64,000 bases of DNA from Xanthobacteraceae bacterium. Its GTDB lineage: Bacteria > Pseudomonadota > Alphaproteobacteria > Rhizobiales > Xanthobacteraceae. The DNA lies in contig JARBUD010000020.1 of assembly GCA_029239875.1 (NCBI GenBank), positions 79,764 through 143,763 of the forward strand, given 5' to 3'. The notes below the pieces were generated by a model. That model saw nothing but the letters and a program-made list of their open reading frames with translations, was not told the origin of the DNA and ran no database searches. The translations under genes were made by a program, and so were the position numbers. Positions 33,511 to 41,892 of this stretch are shown here, one piece after another; the first letter of the stretch is position 1, and each line of letters opens with the position of its first letter.

Positions 33511-35265
33511 ATGACCCGTACCGCTTCCTCGACCGGACGCACGGCCCTCTACGGCATCCTCGCTCTCGCGGCGGTGATCGCCGTCGCCCTGCTGGCACCG
33601 ACGCAGGGCTACTACCTCAACATCATGATGCAGGCGGCGACCTACGCCATCGCCGTCGCCGGCGTCGTCATCGTGCTCGGCTATTGCGGCCAGCTGGCGC
33701 TGTGCCAGGCAGCCTTCCTCGGCATCGGCGCCTATTGCGTCGCCCTCGGCACGGTCGATTACGGCCTGCCCTTCTTCGTGGCGCTGGCGCTCGGCGTCGT
33801 CGTCACCTCGATCGGCGGCATCTTCCTCGGCCTCGCCACGCTGCGCCTGGGCGGCCACTACCTCGCCATGGTGACCATCGGCTTCCAGATGATCGTCACC
33901 ATGGTGCTGACCAACTGGATCAGCTTCACCCGCGGCCCGGACGGCGTGTCCGGCGTCGAGCGGCCGGTGCTCGGCCCGCTCGAACTGGGCATCGGCTCGC
34001 ATTATCTGGCGCTGTGCCTCGCCTTCCTCGTCGGCGTCACCTTCTACGCCGCCAGCCTGAAGGCGAGCCGGCTCGGCCGCGCCATGCAGGCGGTGCGCGA
34101 CAACGAGCTTGCCGCCTCCACCTGCGGCATCGACGTGTTCCGCACCAAGACCATCGCCTTCGGCATCTCGGCGGCGCTGGGCGGCCTCGGCGGCGGCCTG
34201 TTCGCCGGAGCCTTCTCCTATATCAGCCCGGACCAGTTCACCTTCAACGAGTCCATCGTGCTCTTGACCATGGCGCTGCTCGGCGGCGTGCAGTCGCCGG
34301 TGGGCGCGCTGCTCGGCACCGTGCTGCTGGTGCTGCTGCCGGAATGGCTGCGCTTCCTGCGCCAGGCCTATCTTGCCGTCTACGGCGCGGCGGTGATCGC
34401 CATCATGATCTTCCTGCCGCGCGGCGTGTGGGGCCTCGTCGCCGACCGCTTCTTCAAGGCGGCGCCGGTCGAGACCGGCCCGGTCCCCCCGCTGCCCCTG
34501 CTCAGCCGCAAGGGCGAGGCGTCGAAGGAGATCGTTCTGGACATCTCCGGCCTCGCCAAGCACTTCGGCGGCCTCAAGGCGCTCGACGGCGTCGACATGG
34601 CGGTGCGCAAGGGCTCGGTCCACGCGCTGATCGGGCCGAACGGCTCGGGCAAGACCACCATGGTCAACGTCATCACCGGTCTCTACGTCGCCACCGCCGG
34701 CAGCGTGAAGCTCCTCGGCCGCGACGTCACCAGCTTCGCCCCGCATGAGCGTGCCAAGCTCGGCATGTGCCGCACCTACCAGAACATCCGCGTGTTCCGC
34801 GGCCTCAGCGTTCTGGAGAACGTCACCATCGGCGCCGAGCGCGACGGCAACGACGTCGCCGGCGCGCAGGCGACCCGCGAGCGGGCGCTCGCCGCGCTTG
34901 ACTTCGTCGGCCTGCGTGACGTCGCCGGTCTGCCGGTGGGCGACCTGCCCTACGGCCACCAGCGCTATGTCGAGATCGCCCGCGCGCTCGCCGGCTCGCC
35001 GGAGATCCTGCTGCTCGACGAGCCGGCCGCCGGCCTCAACCTCACCGAGAAGGGCGAGATGGCGGCGCTGCTGAAGCGGCTGAAGGGCCACGGCCTGACC
35101 ATCGTCATCATCGACCACGACATGAAGCTGATCGAGCAGGTGGCCGACCACATCACCGTGCTGAACTTCGGCAAGCGCATTGCCGATGGCGAGCCGCGCG
35201 CCGTGCTCGCCCATCCCGAAGTCATCGCCGCCTATCTGGGGGAGCCGCGCAATGAAGCTGCTTGA
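33511..35265 (+). CDS. LivM-LivG fusion: Liv-type permease joined to its ATPase
   Basis: A 584-residue fusion. Residues ~1-325 are a LivM permease (AGVVIVLGYCGQLALCQAAFLGIGAY, LGGHYLAMVTIGF, LGGVQSPVGALLG). A short linker with charged residues joins a LivG ATPase (~345-584) with Walker A GPNGSGKTT, Q-loop CRTYQNIRVFRGL, signature region LPYGHQRYVEIARAL (variant, as often in LivG), Walker B ILLLDEPAAGLN and H-loop IDHDMKLI. Fused LivMG forms occur in Hyphomicrobiales but most systems have separate genes. GGAGG lies 5 nt before the ATG. The 3' end overlaps livF by 14 nt. Confidence 0.9.
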   Translation: MTRTASSTGRTALYGILALAAVIAVALLAPTQGYYLNIMMQAATYAIAVAGVVIVLGYCGQLALCQAAFLGIGAYCVALGTVDYGLPFFVALALGVVVTSIGGIFLGLATLRLGGHYLAMVTIGFQMIVTMVLTNWISFTRGPDGVSGVERPVLGPLELGIGSHYLALCLAFLVGVTFYAASLKASRLGRAMQAVRDNELAASTCGIDVFRTKTIAFGISAALGGLGGGLFAGAFSYISPDQFTFNESIVLLTMALLGGVQSPVGALLGTVLLVLLPEWLRFLRQAYLAVYGAAVIAIMIFLPRGVWGLVADRFFKAAPVETGPVPPLPLLSRKGEASKEIVLDISGLAKHFGGLKALDGVDMAVRKGSVHALIGPNGSGKTTMVNVITGLYVATAGSVKLLGRDVTSFAPHERAKLGMCRTYQNIRVFRGLSVLENVTIGAERDGNDVAGAQATRERALAALDFVGLRDVAGLPVGDLPYGHQRYVEIARALAGSPEILLLDEPAAGLNLTEKGEMAALLKRLKGHGLTIVIIDHDMKLIEQVADHITVLNFGKRIADGEPRAVLAHPEVIAAYLGEPRNEAA

Positions 35266-35983
35266 GATCAAGGGCCTCACCGCACGCTACAATGCCGGCG
35301 ACGTGCTCAAGGGCCTCGACCTCACGGTCGAGGAAGGCGAGATCGTCGCCCTGCTCGGCTCCAACGGCGCCGGCAAGAGCACGACGCTGCGCTCCATCTC
35401 CGGGCTGGTGCCGCATATCGGCGGTTCCATCACCTTCGCCGGCCAGTCGATCCTTGGGCTGAAGACCGAGGCCATCGCCAAGCTCGGCCTCGCCCATGTG
35501 CCGGAAGGCCGGCGGCTGTTCCCCGGCCTCACCGTGCGCGACAATATCCTGCTCGGCTCCTCCAACCGCGCGGGCGTCTCGCGCGGCCAGCTGGAGCGCG
35601 AAGCCGACGACATGTTCGCGTTCTTCCCGGACCTGAAGCGGCTCGAGCACGCCTATTGCTGGAGCCTGTCGGGCGGGCAGATGCAGATGGTGGCGGTCGC
35701 GCGCGGCCTGATGGCCAAGCCGAAGCTGCTCCTCCTCGACGAGCCCTCGCTCGGCCTCGCCCCGCTGATCGTCCAGCAGGTGTTCCGCATCATCGGCGAG
35801 ATCCGCAAGCGCGGCACCACCGTGCTGCTGGTCGAGCAGAACGCCAACATGGCGCTCTCGGTCGCCGACCGCGGCTATGTGCTGGAAGCCGGCTCGCTGC
35901 TGGTCTCCGGCAAGCCGGACGAACTGTGGAACAACGACCAGGTGCGCGCCGCCTATCTCGGCGGCCTCGCCGCCTCCGCGTGA
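35252..35983 (+). CDS. Liv-type ABC transporter ATPase LivF
   Basis: A 243-residue ATPase with Walker A GSNGAGKST, Q-loop HVPEGRRLFPGLTV (the LivF PEGR signature), ABC signature WSLSGGQMQMVAVARGL, Walker B LLLLDEPSLGLAP and H-loop VEQNANMAL. The signature has Met-Gln-Met instead of the common Gln-Gln-Arg. It completes the two-ATPase set with the LivG half of the fusion protein. ATG at 35252 overlaps the end of the fusion gene by 14 nt. Confidence 0.9.
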   Translation: MKLLEIKGLTARYNAGDVLKGLDLTVEEGEIVALLGSNGAGKSTTLRSISGLVPHIGGSITFAGQSILGLKTEAIAKLGLAHVPEGRRLFPGLTVRDNILLGSSNRAGVSRGQLEREADDMFAFFPDLKRLEHAYCWSLSGGQMQMVAVARGLMAKPKLLLLDEPSLGLAPLIVQQVFRIIGEIRKRGTTVLLVEQNANMALSVADRGYVLEAGSLLVSGKPDELWNNDQVRAAYLGGLAASA

Positions 35984-36050
35984 GCCCTCCCGGCCGGCGG
36001 CCTCATCGCGCGCCGGCCACTCTCTACGACCCTGCTTTGGACGGAATGGA

Positions 36051-36995
36051 ATGACCAAAATCGCTCTTGTCGGCTGCGGCCTCGTCGGCGGCTCCTGGGG
36101 TCTCGTCTTCGCGCGCGCGGGCTATGAGGTGACGCTCTACGATCCCTCGCCGGCCTCGATCGAGGCGGCGCTGGACTTCGTGCGCGGCGCCGCGCCGGCG
36201 CTGGCGGCGCAGGGCCTGCTCAACGGCGAGACGCCCGAGACCATCCTGTCCCGCCTGAAGCCGGCCTCCAGCCTCGCGGAAGCGGTGAGCGGCGCCGACT
36301 ACATCCAGGAGAGCGCGCCGGAGCGGCTGCCGATCAAGCAGGCGCTCTACAAGGAGCTCGCGAACCTGGTGAAGCGGGACGCGATCATCGCCTCCTCCAC
36401 CTCCGGACTGCCGGCCTCCTCCTTCACCGAGGCAATCGAAGGCCGCGAGCGCTGCGTCGTCGCCCATCCGATCAACCCGCCGCACCTGATCCCGCTGGTC
36501 GAGATCATTCCGGCCCCCTGGACCGCGCCTTCCGTCGTCGAGCGCACGGATGCGCTGATGAAGCAGATCGGCCAGGTGCCGATCCGCCTCAAGCGCGAGA
36601 TCGCCGGCTTCGTGGTCAACCGCCTGCAGAGCGCGGTGCTGGCGGAAGCCTTCCGCCTCGTCGAGGACGGCATCGTCTCGGCGACCGATGTCGACGCGGC
36701 GATGTCGGAAGGGCTGGGCCTGCGCTGGTTCTTCATGGGCCCGTTCGAGACCATCGACCTGAACGCGCAGGGCGGCGTCGCCGACTATTGCGCCAAGCTC
36801 GGCCCGATGTATTACGACCTCGCCAAGGAACAGGCCGATCCGCGCCCGTGGAGCGAGGGATTGGTCGCCACCGTCGAGAAGCAGCGCCGCGCCAAGACGC
36901 CCGCCGACCAGCTCGACGCGCGCAAGGCCTGGCGCGACCGCTGCCTCGCCGCGCTGGTGACCGCCAAGCGCAAGGTGCTGAAGGAAAACGCCTGA
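36051..36995 (+). CDS. 3-hydroxyacid dehydrogenase of the 3-hydroxyacyl-CoA dehydrogenase superfamily (CRYL1/L-gulonate 3-dehydrogenase type)
   Basis: A 314-residue NAD enzyme. The N-terminal Rossmann motif is GCGLVGGSWGLVF with Asp at the end of strand two (LYDPSPAS). The catalytic region VVAHPINPPHLIPLVEIIPAPWTAP (~His139) matches the HxxNPPyyIPLVElvP pattern of lambda-crystallin/L-gulonate 3-dehydrogenase rather than fatty-acid enzymes. These enzymes oxidise the C3 hydroxyl of sugar acids. Next to OtnK and OtnC homologues it could make a 3-oxo-tetronate directly, avoiding an isomerase. It begins 67 nt after livF and 30 nt before the kinase gene. Confidence 0.8.
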   Translation: MTKIALVGCGLVGGSWGLVFARAGYEVTLYDPSPASIEAALDFVRGAAPALAAQGLLNGETPETILSRLKPASSLAEAVSGADYIQESAPERLPIKQALYKELANLVKRDAIIASSTSGLPASSFTEAIEGRERCVVAHPINPPHLIPLVEIIPAPWTAPSVVERTDALMKQIGQVPIRLKREIAGFVVNRLQSAVLAEAFRLVEDGIVSATDVDAAMSEGLGLRWFFMGPFETIDLNAQGGVADYCAKLGPMYYDLAKEQADPRPWSEGLVATVEKQRRAKTPADQLDARKAWRDRCLAALVTAKRKVLKENA

Positions 36996-37025
36996 CGGCA
37001 GGCGACAGGGAGAGGGGTGGAAGAC

Positions 37026-38303
37026 ATGCTGCTCGGAGTAATCGCCGACGACTTCACGGGGGCGAGCGACATCGCCAACACGATCGCCAAGGGCGTCGCG
37101 CCGGAAGGCGGGCTGCGCACGGTGCAATATCTCGGCGTGCCGACGACCGACGCCTCGCCCGACGTCGAGGCCGGCGTCATCGCGCTGAAGAGCCGCTCCA
37201 TCCCCGCCGAGGAGGCGATCGAGCAGTCGCAGGCGGCGCTCGACTGGCTGCTGGCGCAGGGCTGCCGGCAGATCATCTTCAAATATTGCTCGACCTTCGA
37301 TTCCACTCCCGCCGGCAATATCGGCCAGGTCGGCGAGGCGCTGGCCAAGCGGCTCGGCGTCAAGGGCGTGATCGCCTGCTCGGTGTTCCCCGATGCCGGC
37401 CGTACCATCTACAAGGGCCATCTCTTCGTCGGCGACCGGTTGCTGAACGAATCGGGCATGGAGCACCACCCGCTCAACCCGATGACCGACCCGGACCTGC
37501 GCCGCTGGCTGCGGCTGCAGACCACGGAAGCCGTCGGCCTCGTTGACTGGAGCGTCGTGCGCCGCGGCCCCGACGCCGTGCGCGAAGCGCTGGCGGCGGC
37601 GGGCGGACGCGGCGAGCGTCTCGTCATCGTCGACGCCATCAGCAATGACGACCTGCTGACCATCGCGGAGGCCTGCAAGGACGCCAGGTTCCTCACTGGC
37701 GGCTCCGGCATCGCCCTCGGCCTGCCGCGCAACTTCATCAAGGCCGGCCTCGCCAAGGGCGGCGCGCCGGCGATCGACGCCATCGAGGGACCGGAGGCGG
37801 TGCTCGTCGGCAGTTGCTCGCGCGCCACGCTCGGCCAGATCGAGCGGCATTCGGTCGATCATCCCGTGCTCAACATCGACGTCGAGCAGGTGATGGCCAA
37901 CACGCTGACCTCGGACGACCTCGTCGCCTTCATCAAGGCCAATGCCGGCAAGGCGCCGCTGGTCTATTCCTCTTCGAAACCCGAACAGGTGGCCACGCTG
38001 CAGGAGCGCTACGGCCGCGAGGCGGTTGCCCACAAGCTCGACGCCCTGTTCGCCGAGGCGGCCAAGACCCTGTTCGATTCCGGCGTGCGCCGCATCGTGG
38101 TCGGCGGCGGCGAGACCTCGGGCGCCGTGGTCTCGGCGCTCGGCGTCACCTCCTTCCGCATCGGTCCGGAGATCGACCCCGGCGTGCCGGTGCTGGTGAC
38201 CGAGGACGGCACCGGGCTGGGTATGGCACTGAAGTCCGGCAATTTCGGCGCGGTCGACTTCTTCGAGAAGGCGCTCGGCGCCATCTCGGCGAAAGCAGCC
38301 TGA
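37026..38303 (+). CDS. otnK: Four-carbon acid sugar kinase family (DUF1537), OtnK type: 3-oxo-tetronate 4-kinase
   Basis: A 425-residue kinase of the former DUF1537 family. The N-terminal substrate domain has GVIADDFTGASDIANT (catalytic-type Asp pair), KYCSTFDSTPAGNIG and CSVFPDAGRTIYKGHLFVG; the C-terminal nucleotide domain has LVGSCSRATLGQI, VVGGGETSGAVV and TEDGTGLGMALKSGNFG. OtnK phosphorylates 3-oxo-tetronate at O4 before decarboxylation to DHAP. ATG at 37026 and GTG at 37017 are both possible; the AGGGAGAGGGG tract upstream serves either. It is followed after 11 nt by the aldolase gene. Confidence 0.85.
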   Translation: MLLGVIADDFTGASDIANTIAKGVAPEGGLRTVQYLGVPTTDASPDVEAGVIALKSRSIPAEEAIEQSQAALDWLLAQGCRQIIFKYCSTFDSTPAGNIGQVGEALAKRLGVKGVIACSVFPDAGRTIYKGHLFVGDRLLNESGMEHHPLNPMTDPDLRRWLRLQTTEAVGLVDWSVVRRGPDAVREALAAAGGRGERLVIVDAISNDDLLTIAEACKDARFLTGGSGIALGLPRNFIKAGLAKGGAPAIDAIEGPEAVLVGSCSRATLGQIERHSVDHPVLNIDVEQVMANTLTSDDLVAFIKANAGKAPLVYSSSKPEQVATLQERYGREAVAHKLDALFAEAAKTLFDSGVRRIVVGGGETSGAVVSALGVTSFRIGPEIDPGVPVLVTEDGTGLGMALKSGNFGAVDFFEKALGAISAKAA

Positions 38304-38314
38304 GGAGCGGGGCG

Positions 38315-38947
38315 ATGGACGAGAAGGCGACGCGTGAACTCTTGGTGCGCCTGTCGGGCTCGCTGTTCGAGCGCGGCTATTCGGTCGGTTCGGCCGGCAA
38401 TATCAGCGTCGCCGTCGAGGACGGGATATTGATGACGCCGACCAATTCCTGCCTCGGCTTCCTCGAGGCCGACCGCATCTCCAAGCTCGACCGTTCGGGT
38501 AGGCACATCTCCGGCGACAAGCCGTCCAAGGAGGTGTTCCTGCATCAGGCCTTCTACGAGACCCGGCCCGGCACCGGCGCGGTGGTGCATCTGCACTCGA
38601 CCTACGCCACCGCACTCTCCTGCCTGCCGGACCTCGACGCGCACGACTGCATCGCCCCGCTGACCCCTTACGTGGTGATGCGCGTCGGGCAGGTACGCCT
38701 GCTGCCCTATGTGCGACCCGGCGAGCCGGCCATGGGCGAGATGATCCGCGAATTGCAGGGCAAGCACGCCGCCGTGCTGCTGGCCAATCACGGCCCGGTA
38801 GTGACGGCGAAAGATCTGACGACCGCCGTCTATGCCGCCGAGGAGCTGGAAGAGACCGCCAAGCTCCTCGTGCTGCTGCGCGGCCAGAACCCGCGCCTGC
38901 TCACGCAAGCCCAGATCGACGAGCTCAACACCGCCTTCCCGAAGTGA
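38315..38947 (+). CDS. otnC: Class II aldolase/adducin-family 3-oxo-tetronate 4-phosphate decarboxylase (OtnC type)
   Basis: A 210-residue class II aldolase-fold protein. AGNISVAVEDGILMTPTN (phosphate-binding loop), the catalytic-type Glu in PSKEVFLHQAFYE, the metal histidines in VVHLHSTYATALS and the third His in LLANHGPVV are present. OtnC converts 3-oxo-tetronate 4-phosphate to DHAP and CO2. Directly following OtnK makes this assignment stronger than a fuculose- or ribulose-phosphate aldolase. The ATG lies 12 nt after the OtnK stop with GGAGCGGGG before it. Confidence 0.85.
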   Translation: MDEKATRELLVRLSGSLFERGYSVGSAGNISVAVEDGILMTPTNSCLGFLEADRISKLDRSGRHISGDKPSKEVFLHQAFYETRPGTGAVVHLHSTYATALSCLPDLDAHDCIAPLTPYVVMRVGQVRLLPYVRPGEPAMGEMIRELQGKHAAVLLANHGPVVTAKDLTTAVYAAEELEETAKLLVLLRGQNPRLLTQAQIDELNTAFPK

Positions 38948-38985
38948 TCCCTTCCCGAACCGATCCTGCCCGAGTGACGCCCTAG

Positions 38986-39672
38986 ATGACCGCTCCCGCT
39001 GCCCGCTCCCTGGCGCTGATCCACACCGTGCCCGGGCTGATCCCGGTGTTCGAGGAGCTCGCGGCCAAGCATTTGCCCGGCTGGCGGCCGTTCAACATGG
39101 TCGATGAGAGCCTACTCAGGAACACCATCCACGAGGGCTCGCTGTCGCGGCTCACCATGCGCCGCCTCGCCGGGCATGTCTGGTCGGCGGTCGACGCGGG
39201 CGCGCAGGCGGTGATGGTCACCTGCTCCTCGCTCGGCCCCGCCGTGGACACGACGGTTCCGCTCTGCCCGGTGCCGCTGTTCCGCGTCGATGACGGCATG
39301 GCGATAAGAGCGCTGGAGCAGGGCAGCCGCATCGGCGTGCTCGCCACGCTCTCCACCACGCTGGAGCCGACGGCAGAACTGATCGAGCGCCACGCGGCCC
39401 AGGCGCGGCAACCGCTCACCCTCACCAGCCATCTCTGCGCTGGCGCCTTCGAGAAGCTGGCGAACGGCGACCGCGCCGGCCATGACGCGCTGGTGCGCGA
39501 GGGCTTCGAGGCGGTCGTCGGCAAGGTCGACGCCGTCGTGCTGGCGCAGGCCTCCATGGCTCGCGCCCTCGACGGGCTCGGAGCGACGAAAGTGCCGGTG
39601 TTCACCTCGCCCGAGCTCGGCGTGCTGCACATGCGCGCCGCGCTGGCGGGCCGGGATCACGTCGCGTCATAG
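38986..39672 (+). CDS. Aspartate/glutamate racemase-fold protein in the tetronate operon
   Basis: A 228-residue protein with the Asp/Glu/hydantoin racemase layout: an N-terminal half with a catalytic-type Cys in VMVTCSSLGPAV (~80) and a C-terminal half with a second Cys in LTSHLCAGAFEKLANG (~147) and VDAVVLAQASMARA. In classical racemases the second Cys sits in a VLGCTHY-like loop; here the equivalent loop reads VLAQASMA without Cys, so two-base racemisation as in MurI is doubtful. It follows OtnC by 38 nt. An epimerase or isomerase role on oxidised tetronates is my inference. Confidence 0.65.
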   Translation: MTAPAARSLALIHTVPGLIPVFEELAAKHLPGWRPFNMVDESLLRNTIHEGSLSRLTMRRLAGHVWSAVDAGAQAVMVTCSSLGPAVDTTVPLCPVPLFRVDDGMAIRALEQGSRIGVLATLSTTLEPTAELIERHAAQARQPLTLTSHLCAGAFEKLANGDRAGHDALVREGFEAVVGKVDAVVLAQASMARALDGLGATKVPVFTSPELGVLHMRAALAGRDHVAS

Positions 39673-39790
39673 GCGCTGTCACCGCGCATCCCCAGCCCTG
39701 TGGGCCTGCGGACATTCCGTTTGCACAGAGCCGGCGGTAATATCCGCGCCGGCGATCGGCACCCCTCACGGCGGCGATCATGGGGGGTGC

Positions 39791-41047
39791 ATGAGGCTTC
39801 CAGTAATCGGGCTGCTGGTGACGACGGGAGGGCTGGCGGCCGTCCCCGCCCTTGCCGCCGAGCCGCCGGCGATCACCGCGGCCTATGTGAAGGCGTGCAA
39901 GGCGCAGGGACCCGGCTTCGTCTATGTCGTCGGCACCGACACCTGTCTGCGGATCGGCTCCTATCTCTGGGCCGAGACCTATTACAACACCTACACCGAC
40001 TACCCGCCGCAGAACGCCACGCTCTACTGGGTGGCGACTCTCGGGCTCCAGCTCGACGCCCGCACCGCCACGGATTACGGCACGCTGCGCTCCTATATGG
40101 AGCTGCGCATGATCCACCGCACCGCCAACCCCTGGTCGGAAGCGGCGGAGGAGGGCCAGTTCCAGCCCTGGGACATGCACATCGAGTTCGCCGGCTTCAC
40201 CTTCGGCTTCACCCAGTCCTTCTTCGACTTCTACGCCAATCAGTACGTGCTCGGCACCGACCCGGCGACCATCGGCGACCAGACCCAGCTCGCGCTCGTC
40301 GGCTACACTTGGCACCTGCCGAACGGTTTTTCCGCGCAAGTGTCGCTGGAGGATTCGACCGCGCGCGACGAGGGCCTGCTGCCCGCCGATCCCAGCCTCG
40401 CCGATCCGGATGGGCTTTCATCCGATGCGAGGCTGCCGGAGATCGTCGCCAATTTCGGCCAGTCCGGCGACTGGGGACAGTTCCTGCTGTCGGGGGCGCT
40501 GCACCAGATATCGGCCAGCCCGAATGGCAGTTTCATCGCAGACACGACGCGCGACTGGGGCTATGCGCTGCAGGCCGGCGTGATGTTCAACCTGCCGGCC
40601 ATCGCGGCGGGCGACACGCTCTATCTCCAGGCCGCCTATGCCGAGGGGGCGGTGTCCTATCTCGGCATCATCGATGCCAGCGGCGACTTCTCGCCGACCG
40701 ACGCCGTGCTGCGCACCGATGGCAGTCTCGCCAAGACCCGGGGCTGGAGCGTCGTCGGCCAGTACCTGCACAACTGGAACGACACTTGGAACTCGGCGGT
40801 ATTCGGCGGCTACGCCACCTTCGACATCGCCGATCCGGTGGCGCAGGCCGCCTATGGCGCCAGCGGCGTCGCCAACGTCAATGTCGGCGCCAATCTCACC
40901 TGGACCCCGGCGCCACCGCTCGCGATCACCCTGCAATATGACTACAACCTCTATCAGGCGGAGAACTTCCGCCTGACCGCGGACGGCCTGCCGGTCCAAT
41001 CGCAGGACGCCCATCAGGTACTGTTGCTGTTCGCAGCAACCTTCTGA
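39791..41047 (+). CDS. Porin_2-family outer-membrane porin
   Basis: A 418-residue outer-membrane beta-barrel. A signal peptide ends near PALAAEP. The N-terminal block CKAQGPGFVYVVGTDTCLRIGSYLWAE (key: two Cys, Gly-x-Asp-Thr-Cys-Leu) corresponds to the disulfide-containing start of alphaproteobacterial Omp2b/RopA porins. The C-terminal residues VLLLFAATF end in Phe, as needed for BAM insertion. Many alternating aromatic/polar strands fit a 16-strand barrel. Coming after a sugar-acid operon, it may help those solutes enter; it could also be a general porin. It lies 118 nt after the racemase-fold gene. Confidence 0.85.
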   Translation: MRLPVIGLLVTTGGLAAVPALAAEPPAITAAYVKACKAQGPGFVYVVGTDTCLRIGSYLWAETYYNTYTDYPPQNATLYWVATLGLQLDARTATDYGTLRSYMELRMIHRTANPWSEAAEEGQFQPWDMHIEFAGFTFGFTQSFFDFYANQYVLGTDPATIGDQTQLALVGYTWHLPNGFSAQVSLEDSTARDEGLLPADPSLADPDGLSSDARLPEIVANFGQSGDWGQFLLSGALHQISASPNGSFIADTTRDWGYALQAGVMFNLPAIAAGDTLYLQAAYAEGAVSYLGIIDASGDFSPTDAVLRTDGSLAKTRGWSVVGQYLHNWNDTWNSAVFGGYATFDIADPVAQAAYGASGVANVNVGANLTWTPAPPLAITLQYDYNLYQAENFRLTADGLPVQSQDAHQVLLLFAATF

Positions 41048-41095
41048 AAGGGCCGGCGAACGGCGGCTATCGGCAACACATCCGGGAGAGAACGA

Positions 41096-41818
41096 GTGGC
41101 GGGTTTGCAGGGACGCGTGGCGCTGGTGACGGCGGCCGGCAACGGCATCGGCCGGGCCATCGCCGAAGGGCTCGGGCGCGCGGGCGCCGAGGTCTGGGCG
41201 ACCGACGTGGACGAGGCGGCGCTGGCCGGGCTCGACGGGCTGACGACCCGCAAGCTCGACGTGCTCAGCGACGAGGCGGTGGGCGCTCTGACCAGCGAGA
41301 TCGGCCGCGTCGACATTCTCGTCAACTGCGCCGGCTTCGTCCATGCCGGCACCGTGCTCGACTGCACCCCGGACGAACTGGACGTCGCCTTCCAGCTCAA
41401 CGTGAAGTCTATGTACCGCACCATCCGCGCGGTGCTGCCGGGCATGCTCGCGCGTGCCGACGGCTCGATCATCAATATCGCCTCGGTCGCCAGCAGCCTC
41501 AAGGGCGTGCCCAACCGCTTCGCCTACGCCACCACGAAGGCGGCGGTCATCGGCCTCACCAAGTCGGTGGCGGCCGACTACGTCTCGCGCGGCATACGCT
41601 GCAACGCCATCTGCCCGGGCACGGTGGAGAGCCCTTCGCTGCAGAACCGGCTGCGCGCGCTCGGCGACTACGACAAGGCGCGGGCCGAGTTCATCGCCCG
41701 CCAGCCCATCGGCCGCATCGGCCAGCCCTCGGAGATCGCCGACCTCGCGGTCTATCTCGCCGGCGCCACCTTCACCACCGGCCAGACCCACATCATCGAC
41801 GGCGGCTGGGCGATGTGA
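41096..41818 (+). CDS. SDR resembling 2-keto-3-deoxy-L-fuconate / DHRS6-type dehydrogenase
   Basis: A 240-residue classical SDR: cofactor motif TAAGNGIGRA, NCAG near 80, active-site SVAS and YATTKAAV. The run VIGLTKSVAADYVSRGIRC followed by NAICPGTVESPSLQ closely follows the DHRS6 (BDH2) subgroup, which in bacteria includes 2-keto-3-deoxy-L-fuconate 4-dehydrogenase. It starts with GTG at 41096 after GGGAGAG. The convergent DgoA/DgoK genes suggest that it acts in a 2-keto-3-deoxy sugar-acid pathway. Confidence 0.82.
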   Translation: MAGLQGRVALVTAAGNGIGRAIAEGLGRAGAEVWATDVDEAALAGLDGLTTRKLDVLSDEAVGALTSEIGRVDILVNCAGFVHAGTVLDCTPDELDVAFQLNVKSMYRTIRAVLPGMLARADGSIINIASVASSLKGVPNRFAYATTKAAVIGLTKSVAADYVSRGIRCNAICPGTVESPSLQNRLRALGDYDKARAEFIARQPIGRIGQPSEIADLAVYLAGATFTTGQTHIIDGGWAM

Positions 41819-41892
41819 TCGCCCGTTCCACAGAGGTCTTCCCGGCCACCCAGCGACCGGGTCAAGCCCGGGGATGGGGAAAAAGGAATATC

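Noticed and set aside
41845..41885. A CCGGGTCAAGCCCGGGGATGG segment considered as a terminator between the SDR and dgoA
   Set aside because: The arms do not make a clean stem; it looks like a degenerate piece of the dispersed CCCGGGCTTG repeat, so I did not list it as a terminator.
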